From Methanoregulaceae archaeon (GTDB lineage Archaea; Halobacteriota; Methanomicrobia; Methanomicrobiales; Methanospirillaceae), in contig JAJRBS010000056.1 of the NCBI GenBank assembly GCA_028679325.1, forward strand, positions 1 to 7,302: a stretch of DNA of 7,302 bases. The letters are read 5' to 3'. Shown piece by piece: positions 1 to 5,589 of this stretch. Below the pieces are notes generated by a model. That model did no database searches. It had not been told where the DNA came from and saw nothing but the letters and a program-made list of their open reading frames with translations. The stretch's first letter is position 1, and every line of letters begins with the position of its first letter. The translations under genes were made by a program, and so were the position numbers.

Positions 1-401
1 ATTATGGCAAAGACCAGAATAATGATTGCCTGGATGAAGGACTTGGTCATTCCTGAGAGGGCAATTCCGAAGATGATATGGTTTCGGGGCAGCGGGCTTG
101 CAAAGATCTCCCGGAGGAGCCCCCAGTTCTTGTCAAAAAGGATTACGATCCCGCCAAAGAGGCTGGTGAAAAGCGTTGTCATGGCAATCACGCCCGCGGC
201 CATGTAGGTGAGATAATCGACTATCGGGACTCCGGGTATGGGGGGGATCTGTGCGGTGAGCCGGTTGAAGTTGGCGCTCATGGCTATCCCGAAGAAAGCC
301 ATCCACAGAGCCGGCTGGACCAGGGAGGAGATGAGGAGGGTCTTGAACCGGAAGAACCGGATCATGTCGCGCCAGAAGATGGTGAGGAAGCCGAGGTTCA
401 T
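1..401 (-). CDS. ABC-2 type exporter permease, 5' part only
   Basis: Membrane subunit of an ABC-2 (DrrB-like) exporter, expected to form the transport channel with the ATPase encoded just upstream. The reverse-strand frame gives 133 codons from an ATG at 401-399 before leaving the window at base 1; a full family member is about 250 residues. It starts MNLGFLTIFWRDMIRFFRFK, a short amphipathic lead-in. Hydrophobic spans lie at about residues 21-41, 62-89 and 108-133. Residues 92-106 (NWGLLREIFASPLPR) match the family's cytoplasmic loop before the third span. The start overlaps the ATPase stop in an ATGA (398-401), and a GGAGG (revcomp of 411-415) lies 9 bases before the ATG, so the two are translationally coupled. 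The family match is strong. The cargo (drug, lipid or polysaccharide) cannot be read from sequence. Confidence 0.9.
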   Translation of the reverse strand, partial: MNLGFLTIFWRDMIRFFRFKTLLISSLVQPALWMAFFGIAMSANFNRLTAQIPPIPGVPIVDYLTYMAAGVIAMTTLFTSLFGGIVILFDKNWGLLREIFASPLPRNHIIFGIALSGMTKSFIQAIIILVFAI

Positions 402-1390
402 CTGCCACCGCCTCCTTTCCTGCCGGTTGGCGGGGAAATATTTTTCCGGCCTTCATCGCGGAGTTCCCGGCCCGTAAAGTGAAGAAAAACGTCATCCATG
501 GAGGGTTTCTTCAGGTTCACCACCAGGATCCTGATTCCGCCGGCGGACAGGCGTTCCATGATCAAAGGCAGCACTTTTGTTCCGTCCCCGCTCAGGAGCA
601 AAACAATGCCTCTCGATTTCTCCTGTATCTCCCTGACTTCAGGCATCTCCCGGAGAACAGTTCTTGCGGCAACGTCATCGTCGGTCTCCATGTACACAAG
701 ATCCTCACCGAGAGTATTCTTCAGCTCAAATGACCTGCCGGTTGTGACAATTCGACCGTGGTCGATGATGCTTATCCTTTTGCTCAGGTTGTCGGCTTCA
801 TCCATGTAGTGGGTGGTGAGAAAGATGGTGGTGCCCTCCTCATTCACCGATCGTATGTAGTCCCACATCCTTGTCCGGGTCTGGGGATCAAGGCCAATGG
901 TTGGTTCATCAAGGAAAAGGACTTTCGGCCGGGTCATAAGGCCGCGGGCGATCTCGAGCCGTCTTTTCATCCCTCCGGAGAGATGCTTGGTATAGACATC
1001 CCTCTTGCTGTCGAGCTGAACGAGCGACAGGAGCTCATCGATCCGCCTTTTCCTCTCCGACAGGGGCATCTGGTAGAGCCTGCCATGGAATTCAAGGATC
1101 TCGCGGCAGGTCATATCCCGGTCAAGAGTAACCTCCTGGAAGACGACTCCTATCGACTCCCTGACCTTCTGAGGGTCCTTGGCGACGTCGTGCCCTGCAA
1201 CAATTGCCGTGCCATCCTGGATCTTGAGAAGGGTGATGAGTACGTTGATTGCGGTACTTTTGCCGGCACCATTCGGACCGAGGAATGAGAATATCTCCCC
1301 TTCTTCTACCTCGAAGCTGATCCCGTCAACCGCGGTAAAGTCCCCGTACCTGTGATAGAGGTCTTTGACGACGATGATTGGTTCTCTCAC
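398..1390 (-). CDS. ABC transporter ATP-binding protein, DrrA/ABC-2 exporter type
   Basis: Cytoplasmic ATPase (330 residues) that powers the permease encoded immediately downstream. It carries the full set of nucleotide-binding motifs: Walker A GPNGAGKST at 38-46, Q-loop Gln85, signature LSGGM at 137-141, Walker B VLFLDEP at 157-163 with catalytic Glu162, D-loop GLDP at 166-169, and switch His194 in LTTH. After the roughly 220-residue core comes a C-terminal extension ending PSMDDVFLHFTGREL (296-310), typical of DrrA-like exporters. The last 20 residues are a basic, Gly-rich tail. The start is GTG at 1390-1388, with GGGAG (revcomp of 1396-1400) 5 bases upstream. An ATG at 1395 is out of frame. 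The gene is first in its operon and overlaps the permease by 4 bases. Substrate is unknown; DrrA homology alone does not show drug export. Confidence 0.95.
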   Translation of the reverse strand: MREPIIVVKDLYHRYGDFTAVDGISFEVEEGEIFSFLGPNGAGKSTAINVLITLLKIQDGTAIVAGHDVAKDPQKVRESIGVVFQEVTLDRDMTCREILEFHGRLYQMPLSERKRRIDELLSLVQLDSKRDVYTKHLSGGMKRRLEIARGLMTRPKVLFLDEPTIGLDPQTRTRMWDYIRSVNEEGTTIFLTTHYMDEADNLSKRISIIDHGRIVTTGRSFELKNTLGEDLVYMETDDDVAARTVLREMPEVREIQEKSRGIVLLLSGDGTKVLPLIMERLSAGGIRILVVNLKKPSMDDVFLHFTGRELRDEGRKNISPPTGRKGGGGR

Positions 1391-1423
1391 CGCATCTCCC
1401 GTTTTAGAGATGTGTTTTGGGTT

Positions 1424-1433
1424 ATTCTATTAA
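1424..1433 (-). promoter_or_regulatory. Weak TATA-like element for the ABC exporter operon
   Basis: On the minus strand this reads TTAATAGAAT, centred about 38 bases before the GTG start of the ATPase. An archaeal start site about 25 bases downstream would fall near 1404 and leave a short leader just holding the GGGAG ribosome binding site. Spacing is right but the match to the TTTATATA consensus is poor, so this is tentative. Confidence 0.3.
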
Positions 1434-1450
1434 TGAGCTTTGCAACAAGA

Positions 1451-1471
1451 GTGCCAAAGTCCTTTGGTCAC
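1451..1471. promoter_or_regulatory. Inverted repeat upstream of the ABC operon promoter
   Basis: CCAAAG (1454-1459) and CTTTGG (1462-1467) are perfect complements separated by TC. The symmetry continues outward as GTG (1451-1453) against CAC (1469-1471) across one extra T. It lies about 20 bases upstream of the candidate TATA element for the ABC exporter. That position suits a regulator-binding site, since exporter operons are often controlled by dimeric repressors, but no regulator gene is visible here. A role is inference. Confidence 0.35.
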
Positions 1472-1606
1472 GGTACACGGGGAGCAGGATTATGTATGGT
1501 TCCGCATGGCACTGAGGGGATGGCGGTCGGATTAGAAATTGGATCCCGTGGACATGAGGGTTACATGGTAAGGGGATCTATTCTACGATGAACTCGTCGG
1601 AACCAG

Positions 1607-1612
1607 AAAAAA
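1607..1612 (-). terminator. Possible T-run terminator after the DUF2226-like gene
   Basis: Six T residues on the minus strand, about 25 bases past the stop codon at 1638. Archaeal transcription commonly ends at T-runs without a hairpin. The run is short and only suggestive. Confidence 0.3.
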
Positions 1613-1637
1613 GGGCATTTGAATCTACACCCTGATA

Positions 1638-2267
1638 TCAGACGGAAAAATTCTCTCTACGGGTAGTACCCATGAACCGCCAGCGATCGGAAAGATCAGG
1701 AGCATCTTTCAAAATTCCCCTGCGCACATCCTGCCGTGCCTCAAAAAGGACCGAATTCCCCTCGAGCGGTTCAAAGGCAATGGTTTTTCCCTGTCCGGGA
1801 TCAGTCTCCATCTCATCCTTCATCCGGAGTGACAGTGAAGAATCGATGAAATAGGACAACGGTGTCGAAGTTGAAATTTGCCTACCGGAAGAATCTGGTT
1901 CACTGGATGCGTTAGTCGTTGCAATAATCCGGGAATCACGACCAGTATCAATGAGCCGCCTTTCATTCACTTTCGACTCTGGATTGAATTCAAGGGCAAG
2001 ACTCAACTGAGGCACGGTTAGTTCATGAAGCTCGGAGTCCACAACCCCTCCTTGGAACACAAAAACAGATTCCAAGGCAACGTCACCAGAAAGACCCTGG
2101 TTTTCAGCAAGAATGATTGCGCCCTGTTCAAGCACAATCACCATATGCCCCTGCTCATGAATTATCTTGCAATATCCTGTGAATCGATCATCGGACAGAT
2201 CGTGCAGAAGATGGGCAAGCAGGATATTGCGCCGCACTCCACGGAACCGCCCCCGGGGCAGCTCCAT
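1638..2267 (-). CDS. Uncharacterised protein resembling archaeal DUF2226 family
   Basis: From the preferred ATG at 2267 the product is 209 residues, with no signal peptide or membrane span, so it is probably cytoplasmic. Residues 1-100 look like a folded domain: MELPRGRF, a helix (LLAHLLHDL), then FTGYCKI, a GHMVIVLEQGAIILAE hairpin, and a helix-rich end (LTVPQLSLALEFN). This recalls archaeal DUF2226 proteins, which in methanogens I recall opening with a similar M-x-LPRG-x-F; this is memory, not a search. Residues 105-209 are polar, rich in Ser, Thr, Asp and Arg, and probably disordered. The frame is open upstream to an ATG at 2426 (262 residues), but the extra 53 residues look unlike a domain. 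I choose 2267 from the MELPRG start and a weak AAAGGAT upstream; the longer form remains possible. Function is unknown. Confidence 0.6.
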   Translation of the reverse strand: MELPRGRFRGVRRNILLAHLLHDLSDDRFTGYCKIIHEQGHMVIVLEQGAIILAENQGLSGDVALESVFVFQGGVVDSELHELTVPQLSLALEFNPESKVNERRLIDTGRDSRIIATTNASSEPDSSGRQISTSTPLSYFIDSSLSLRMKDEMETDPGQGKTIAFEPLEGNSVLFEARQDVRRGILKDAPDLSDRWRFMGTTRRENFSV

Positions 2268-2472
2268 GGATCGCGTATCCTTTTGTCCATCATCGACAGT
2301 ACATGCCCGGGAAGATAGTTGGTTATTTGGCCCGCGGGAGAATTCCGGCAGGTATTGTGTAAGAATGGCGCAGGTCTTTTCACCGGAATTCTGTTGTGAC
2401 TCTGGCATGGCCCCCCCAGTGGGCATTAATCAGTGCGATGAACATTCACTTTTGTGGTGAATATAGATTTTA

Positions 2473-2494
2473 TTAAGATATGATTATATCTTAA
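2473..2494. promoter_or_regulatory. Perfect 9-bp inverted repeat with 4-base spacer
   Basis: TTAAGATAT (2473-2481) and ATATCTTAA (2486-2494) are exact complements around GATT. Reading the minus strand, a TATA-like stretch (TTAATAAAATCTATAT, 2461-2476) follows at once and would place a transcription start near 2443, just before the ATG at 2426. The repeat may be an operator for the minus-strand gene. AT-rich sequence raises the chance of coincidence. Confidence 0.4.
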
Positions 2495-2566
2495 GGTTTT
2501 CTCTTGATAATCCAGTTAGAATCAGTTCTTTCGTTCCTAATAAGTCGAAGCATGAAGTTCTCGTTT

Positions 2567-2576
2567 TTCATATGAA
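2567..2576. repeat. 10-bp perfect palindrome
   Basis: TTCATATGAA is self-complementary. It lies in the AT-rich spacer, 14 bases from a second palindrome. No known binding motif is recognised. Confidence 0.3.
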
Positions 2577-2589
2577 GATCATTTTAAAA

Positions 2590-2601
2590 AAAATGCATTT
2601 T
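2590..2601. repeat. 12-bp perfect palindrome
   Basis: AAAATGCATTTT is self-complementary. It lies between the divergent DUF2226-like and HEAT genes, about 240 bases upstream of the latter. Role unknown. Confidence 0.3.
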
Positions 2602-2786
2602 GTTGGGACGAAACCGGTTCTGACAGGAGAAACACACCGAACTGAATCCGGGAATACCTTCCCCCGAATGAGAAATATCCCCTAAAGGCCATCTTCCGCG
2701 CGTGCGGCGGGAGGAGATGGATCAAATCCAGAGAAGGTCAATGCGCAGTGAGGAAATAATATCGAATGGCGTGTCAAGATCTGTAT

Positions 2787-2818
2787 CCGGTCATATTTTC
2801 CCGTCTGAAAATATCCGG
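2787..2818 (+). promoter_or_regulatory. Inverted repeat over the likely HEAT-gene TATA box
   Basis: ATATTTTC (2793-2800) and GAAAATAT (2807-2814) are perfect complements around CCGTCT. Both arms are flanked by CCGG (2787-2790 and 2815-2818), with TC intervening on the left only. TATTTT at 2794-2799 is about 45 bases before the ATG at 2842 and would set a start site near 2822. A dimeric factor bound here would cover the TATA box, which is the usual archaeal repressor arrangement. Both the promoter and the operator role are inferred. Confidence 0.4.
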
Positions 2819-2841
2819 TTAATCGAAGAGTGTGTGTGGGT

Positions 2842-3159
2842 ATGGATGATTCCGAAGATTCAGAATATGAGAGGCGCCTTCTGCATTATCTCGGGATGCT
2901 GAAAGAGGAGGATCCGTCGCAACGATGGAAAGCTGCGGAAGGCCTTGCCCGTCTCGGTGATGAAAGGGCAGTCGATCCGCTGATCGATGCTCTTGCTGAT
3001 GATGACTGGCGGGTTCGACAGAAGGCGGCCTGGGCGCTTGGCCAGATCGGCGATCCCCGGGCGCTGCTCCCCCTTCGGAGAGCACTCCTCCAGGAGTCTG
3101 AGGGCGTGAAAGAGATTATCCTGGAATCCCTTGAATTGATTAAAAGAATGAATCTTTAA
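2842..3159 (+). CDS. Small HEAT-repeat (PBS lyase HEAT-like) protein
   Basis: A 105-residue soluble protein consisting almost only of HEAT-like helical repeats. Repeat 1 is about residues 27-53 (RWKAAEGLARLGD then AVDPLIDAL). Repeat 2 is about 58-85 (RQKAAWALGQIGD then ALLPLRRAL). A third, incomplete helix (VKEIILESLELI) closes the protein. The paired KAA-x-x-L-x-x-hydrophobic-GD pattern is diagnostic of the HEAT_2/PBS-lyase group. Such repeats form scaffolds for protein binding; the partner cannot be told. I chose ATG 2842; an in-frame GTG at 2830 would add four residues (MCVG) and has no better ribosome binding site. It is probably a single-gene unit, ending before a T-run at 3239. Confidence 0.85.
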   Translation: MDDSEDSEYERRLLHYLGMLKEEDPSQRWKAAEGLARLGDERAVDPLIDALADDDWRVRQKAAWALGQIGDPRALLPLRRALLQESEGVKEIILESLELIKRMNL

Positions 3160-3238
3160 TCGGTTTCCGCACAACAGGATAACTCTCTGCAACAATTCCG
3201 GCCACTGAAATGTTATTCCTGACAGAGGACCATCCCCG

Positions 3239-3244
3239 TTTTTT
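3239..3244 (+). terminator. T6 terminator candidate after the HEAT gene
   Basis: A run of six T residues, preceded by CCCCG, 80 bases past the HEAT-gene stop and about 100 bases before lysS. It fits a hairpin-free archaeal terminator separating the two genes. Confidence 0.4.
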
Positions 3245-3270
3245 CTGCTACCCTTATTACACTGCACAAA

Positions 3271-3281
3271 GGAATACTTAA
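3271..3281 (+). promoter_or_regulatory. Possible lysS promoter
   Basis: AATACTTAA (3273-3281) after the purine-rich CACAAAGG resembles a weak BRE-TATA pair. It would give a start near 3301 and a leader of about 47 bases. The TATA match is poor. Confidence 0.25.
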
Positions 3282-3347
3282 GGAGAAGATACCTTCGCCT
3301 GGTAACGGTATTCGTTGAAGGCGATATTTCCGAGGCAGGAGCATACC

Positions 3348-4874
3348 ATGGATATCGAGGACAGTCTTGATTTTGACCAGCAGAGGATTGACAAACTTGA
3401 AGAATTACGGCAAAAAGGCTATCCCCTCTATCCCCCGACTTTCGAAAGAAAAAATACTCTGAAAGAGATCAGGATACTGCACGCCGAAGCCGGACACGAG
3501 ATAAGCACGGATACTGTAACAACAGCAGGGAGATTGTTTATCGTCCGTAACCACGGGAAGACCATTTTTGCCGACCTGGGCGATGAAGACGGAAGGATAC
3601 AGCTCTACATCAGGAAGAATGATATTGGCGAGGAGCAGTTCGATTTTTTCTCGCGTTATATCGAGAGAGGGGATATTATCGGTGTGGAAGGGCATGTTTT
3701 CAGGACCAAGGTCGGAGAACTCACGATATGGGTGAAGGGGATCGAGCTCCTGGCGAAGGCCCTTCATTCCCTTCCGGAAAAATACCACGGGCTGACGAAC
3801 ACCGAGAAAAGATACCGCCAGAGGTACGTCGACCTGATCGTGAATGACGAAAGCCGGGAGACGTTCCGGACCAGGAGCAGACTGATATCTCTCCTGCGGT
3901 CATACCTGGTCGACCGCGATTTCCTGGAATTCGAAACACCGGTTCTCCAACCGGTCTATGGCGGTGCGAACGCCCGGCCGTTCACCACTTTCCATCACTA
4001 CCTCGGGCAAAACCTCTTTTTGAGGATCGCGCCCGAGCTCTATCTGAAAAGGCTCGTCATCGGCGGATTCGAGAAAGTCTTCGAATTATCACGAAATTTC
4101 AGGAATGAGGATATCGATACTCACCACAACCCCGAGTTCACGATGGTGGAGATTTATGAGTCCTACCGGGATTACCATGACATGATGGCCCTTACTGAAG
4201 GCATCATCTCCCACCTCGTCTTCTCTCTCCATGGCTCCTATACCGTGAAGTATGGCGACGGAGTCCTTGATTTCACACACCCCTGGAAACGACTTTCCAT
4301 GGAAGATGCTGTGAAAGAAATGGGAGGGATCGATGCCCGGTCAGAGCCGCTTGATACCCTCAGGGCAAGAGCCTCTGCGCTGAATATCGTTGGATGGGAA
4401 GAGGCTCATTCATGGAGAGAATTCCTGGTCCTCTTCTTTGAGGAACTGGTCGAAGACAAGCTGATCCAGCCGACACTCATCTATGACTTCCCTGTGGAGA
4501 ATTCCCCTCTCGCAAAAAGACACAGGTCAAAGGAAGGATTCACCGAAAGGTTCGAGCTTTTCATCTGCGGCATGGAGATTGCCAATGGATTCTCAGAGTT
4601 GAACGACCCCATCGATCAGTTGGAGCGGTTCCAGCGTCAGGATGAGAAGAGACGCTCCGGTGATCTTGAGGCCCAGATGATCGATTACGATTTCATCCAG
4701 GCTCTCTCCTACGGAATGCCGCCAACCGGGGGAGTGGGCCTGGGAATTGACCGGCTGGTTATGCTCCTTACCAACCAGAACTCCATCAAGGAAGTGATCC
4801 TCTTTCCCCAGATGAAGACCGGTTTTGAAAGGGCAAACCCCGAAGGGAATGAGAAAGATCCAGGCTCCATCTGA
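3348..4874 (+). CDS. lysS: Lysyl-tRNA synthetase, class II
   Basis: Charges tRNA-Lys with lysine via lysyl-adenylate in the cytoplasm. The product is 508 residues, normal for the family. The N-terminal OB-fold anticodon-binding domain is at about 57-135 (TTAGRLFIVRNHGKTIFADL). Class II catalytic motifs follow: motif 1 around FLEFETPVL (192-200), motif 2 FRNEDIDTHHNPEFT (251-265) with Arg252, and motif 3 GGVGLGIDRL (461-470) with Arg469. ENSPLAK (384-390) and GMEIANGFSELND (408-420) match the lysine pocket. The anticodon domain excludes an EpmA-like paralogue. ATG 3348 is chosen because AGGAG (3337-3341) sits 6 bases upstream; the longer TTG start at 3315 would place that site inside the gene. 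Motif 2 carries His-His-Asn-Pro, closer to the eukaryotic His-Asn than the bacterial Arg-His-Asn form. Confidence 0.97.
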   Translation: MDIEDSLDFDQQRIDKLEELRQKGYPLYPPTFERKNTLKEIRILHAEAGHEISTDTVTTAGRLFIVRNHGKTIFADLGDEDGRIQLYIRKNDIGEEQFDFFSRYIERGDIIGVEGHVFRTKVGELTIWVKGIELLAKALHSLPEKYHGLTNTEKRYRQRYVDLIVNDESRETFRTRSRLISLLRSYLVDRDFLEFETPVLQPVYGGANARPFTTFHHYLGQNLFLRIAPELYLKRLVIGGFEKVFELSRNFRNEDIDTHHNPEFTMVEIYESYRDYHDMMALTEGIISHLVFSLHGSYTVKYGDGVLDFTHPWKRLSMEDAVKEMGGIDARSEPLDTLRARASALNIVGWEEAHSWREFLVLFFEELVEDKLIQPTLIYDFPVENSPLAKRHRSKEGFTERFELFICGMEIANGFSELNDPIDQLERFQRQDEKRRSGDLEAQMIDYDFIQALSYGMPPTGGVGLGIDRLVMLLTNQNSIKEVILFPQMKTGFERANPEGNEKDPGSI

Positions 4875-4880
4875 ATCGGG

Positions 4881-4888
4881 AAAAAAAA
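4881..4888 (-). terminator. T8 terminator for the DUF350 gene
   Basis: Eight consecutive T residues on the minus strand, starting 8 bases after the stop codon at 4897. It lies in the 22-base gap between this gene and convergent lysS. Length and position fit an archaeal T-run terminator. I see no matching T-run for lysS in the gap, so lysS transcripts may read into the antisense of the neighbour. Confidence 0.6.
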
Positions 4889-4896
4889 GAGACTGC

Positions 4897-5382
4897 TTAG
4901 AGAAGGGCTGAGGTAATTCCTACAACTCCAGACTGGATGATCAGCGCGGTGGCTACTATCACTCCGGCCATCATCAGGGCAACGGCAACATTTCCTTTCT
5001 TTATCTCCTCGAATTCATTGACCCCCTTTGTGAGCCGGTCAAGGACGCTCAAAGCCAGGTAAATGGCGACGATGGCAAGGATGATTCCCAGAACCAGTTG
5101 GATAATCGCAGCGATAAGGGAAAACCAGTCCCCTGACAATGCCTTGGTGATTCCAATGGATATTCCGGCAATACCCGACTGAACCACGATGGCGATGGCA
5201 AAGAAGATGGAAGCGATGAGGATCCCGACGGCAGTATTGCCCTTCATAAGTTCCTTCTCTTCTTCGATTCCCTTCGTTATGCGCGAAAATACCGAATACC
5301 CGATATACAACGCAACAACTGCCAGAATTATGGCAACAAGAAGCTGAATCAGGCCGACAAAAGCATTGACATAGTCTACCAT
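4897..5382 (-). CDS. DUF350 family membrane protein with two tandem repeats
   Basis: A 161-residue integral membrane protein with four hydrophobic spans (about 8-32, 49-78, 88-112 and 130-156). Residues 5-74 and 87-156 align without gaps over 70 positions with about 31 identities by hand count. Each unit has one helix, a charged loop (RITKG / RLTKG), a KGN-x-AV motif (48-52 and 129-133), and a second helix ending QSG. KGN-x-A-VA-containing helices are characteristic of DUF350, whose function is unknown. The start is ATG 5382, with GAGGAG (revcomp of 5390-5395) 7 bases upstream. The in-frame TTG at 5397 would include that site within the gene and is rejected. It is transcribed alone from a good TATA box and ends at a T8 tract, convergent with lysS. 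Ion or small-solute handling would be a guess. Confidence 0.85.
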   Translation of the reverse strand: MVDYVNAFVGLIQLLVAIILAVVALYIGYSVFSRITKGIEEEKELMKGNTAVGILIASIFFAIAIVVQSGIAGISIGITKALSGDWFSLIAAIIQLVLGIILAIVAIYLALSVLDRLTKGVNEFEEIKKGNVAVALMMAGVIVATALIIQSGVVGITSALL

Positions 5383-5424
5383 GTAGATTCTCCTCAAGAG
5401 GTTTCCGTAATATTCACTGATAAG

Positions 5425-5433
5425 ATATATAAA
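5425..5433 (-). promoter_or_regulatory. TATA box of the DUF350 gene
   Basis: The minus strand reads TTTATATAT, a near-perfect archaeal TATA box, 47 bases (centre) before ATG 5382. The start site would be near 5404, leaving a leader of about 22 bases that contains the GAGGAG ribosome binding site. Confidence 0.7.
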
Positions 5434-5512
5434 TCTATTGCGATTTTGAAAAATAAAGAAGGCAGAAAAGCTCCTTTTTTACCGATTAGAGCATAAATCA
5501 GGAATGAATAAA

Positions 5513-5524
5513 TTTTGCGCAAAA
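5513..5524. promoter_or_regulatory. 12-bp perfect palindrome in the divergent control region
   Basis: TTTTGCGCAAAA is self-complementary. It lies about 40 bases upstream of the SBBP-gene TATA box and about 80 upstream of the oppositely oriented DUF350 TATA box, so it could serve either gene. No regulator is identified. Confidence 0.4.
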
Positions 5525-5526
5525 AC

Positions 5527-5547
5527 TTACGGCTGAACTATCCGTAA
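5527..5547. promoter_or_regulatory. 6-bp inverted repeat just upstream of the SBBP promoter
   Basis: TTACGG (5527-5532) and CCGTAA (5542-5547) are perfect complements with a 9-base spacer, so arm centres are 15 bases apart. The repeat ends 14 bases before the TATA box at 5562, where an activator could contact the pre-initiation complex. Function is inferred from position only. Confidence 0.4.
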
Positions 5548-5561
5548 AAAGAGAGAGAATG

Positions 5562-5569
5562 TTTATATA
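5562..5569 (+). promoter_or_regulatory. TATA box of the SBBP-protein gene
   Basis: TTTATATA, a consensus archaeal TATA box, preceded by a purine-rich stretch (AAAAAGAGAGAGAA) in the BRE position. The predicted start site is near 5590, about 165 bases before the ATG at 5757, so the mRNA should carry an unusually long leader for an archaeon. Confidence 0.7.
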
Positions 5570-5589
5570 GTAATAGGAGAAGGTTATTT

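Larger units (their letters stand above)
2268..2841. other. Intergenic region between divergent DUF2226-like and HEAT genes
   Basis: No convincing gene is present. The first 159 bases could be a 5' extension of the minus-strand gene if translation starts at 2426. Positions 2455-2605 are AT-rich and hold three perfect palindromic sequences (2473-2494, 2567-2576, 2590-2601). Positions 2640-2780 show nothing I can interpret apart from a small CCGC/GCGG hairpin near 2697-2708. A fourth inverted repeat sits just before the HEAT gene. Confidence 0.6.

Noticed and set aside
4..482. Overlapping plus-strand open frames at the window start
   Set aside because: They are antisense to the ABC-2 permease and ATPase end, and their translations are low-complexity shadows.
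758..1288. A 176-codon plus-strand open frame
   Set aside because: It lies entirely antisense to the ABC ATPase, whose motifs are complete; the product shows no domain.
2702..2902. A 66-codon plus-strand frame starting GTG near a GGAGG
   Set aside because: The GGAGG is inside the frame rather than upstream of the GTG, the frame runs over the HEAT start in another phase, and the product has no recognisable pattern.
2860..3267. A 135-codon minus-strand frame
   Set aside because: It is antisense to the HEAT gene, whose repeat pattern is clear.
3315..3347. Upstream TTG start for lysS adding 11 residues
   Set aside because: The AGGAG site at 3337-3341 is correctly spaced for ATG 3348 and would be coding if the TTG were used.
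5464..5480. AAAAG/CTTTT hairpin followed by T-run, resembling a terminator
   Set aside because: No plus-strand gene ends nearby; lysS stops about 600 bases upstream with an opposing gene between.
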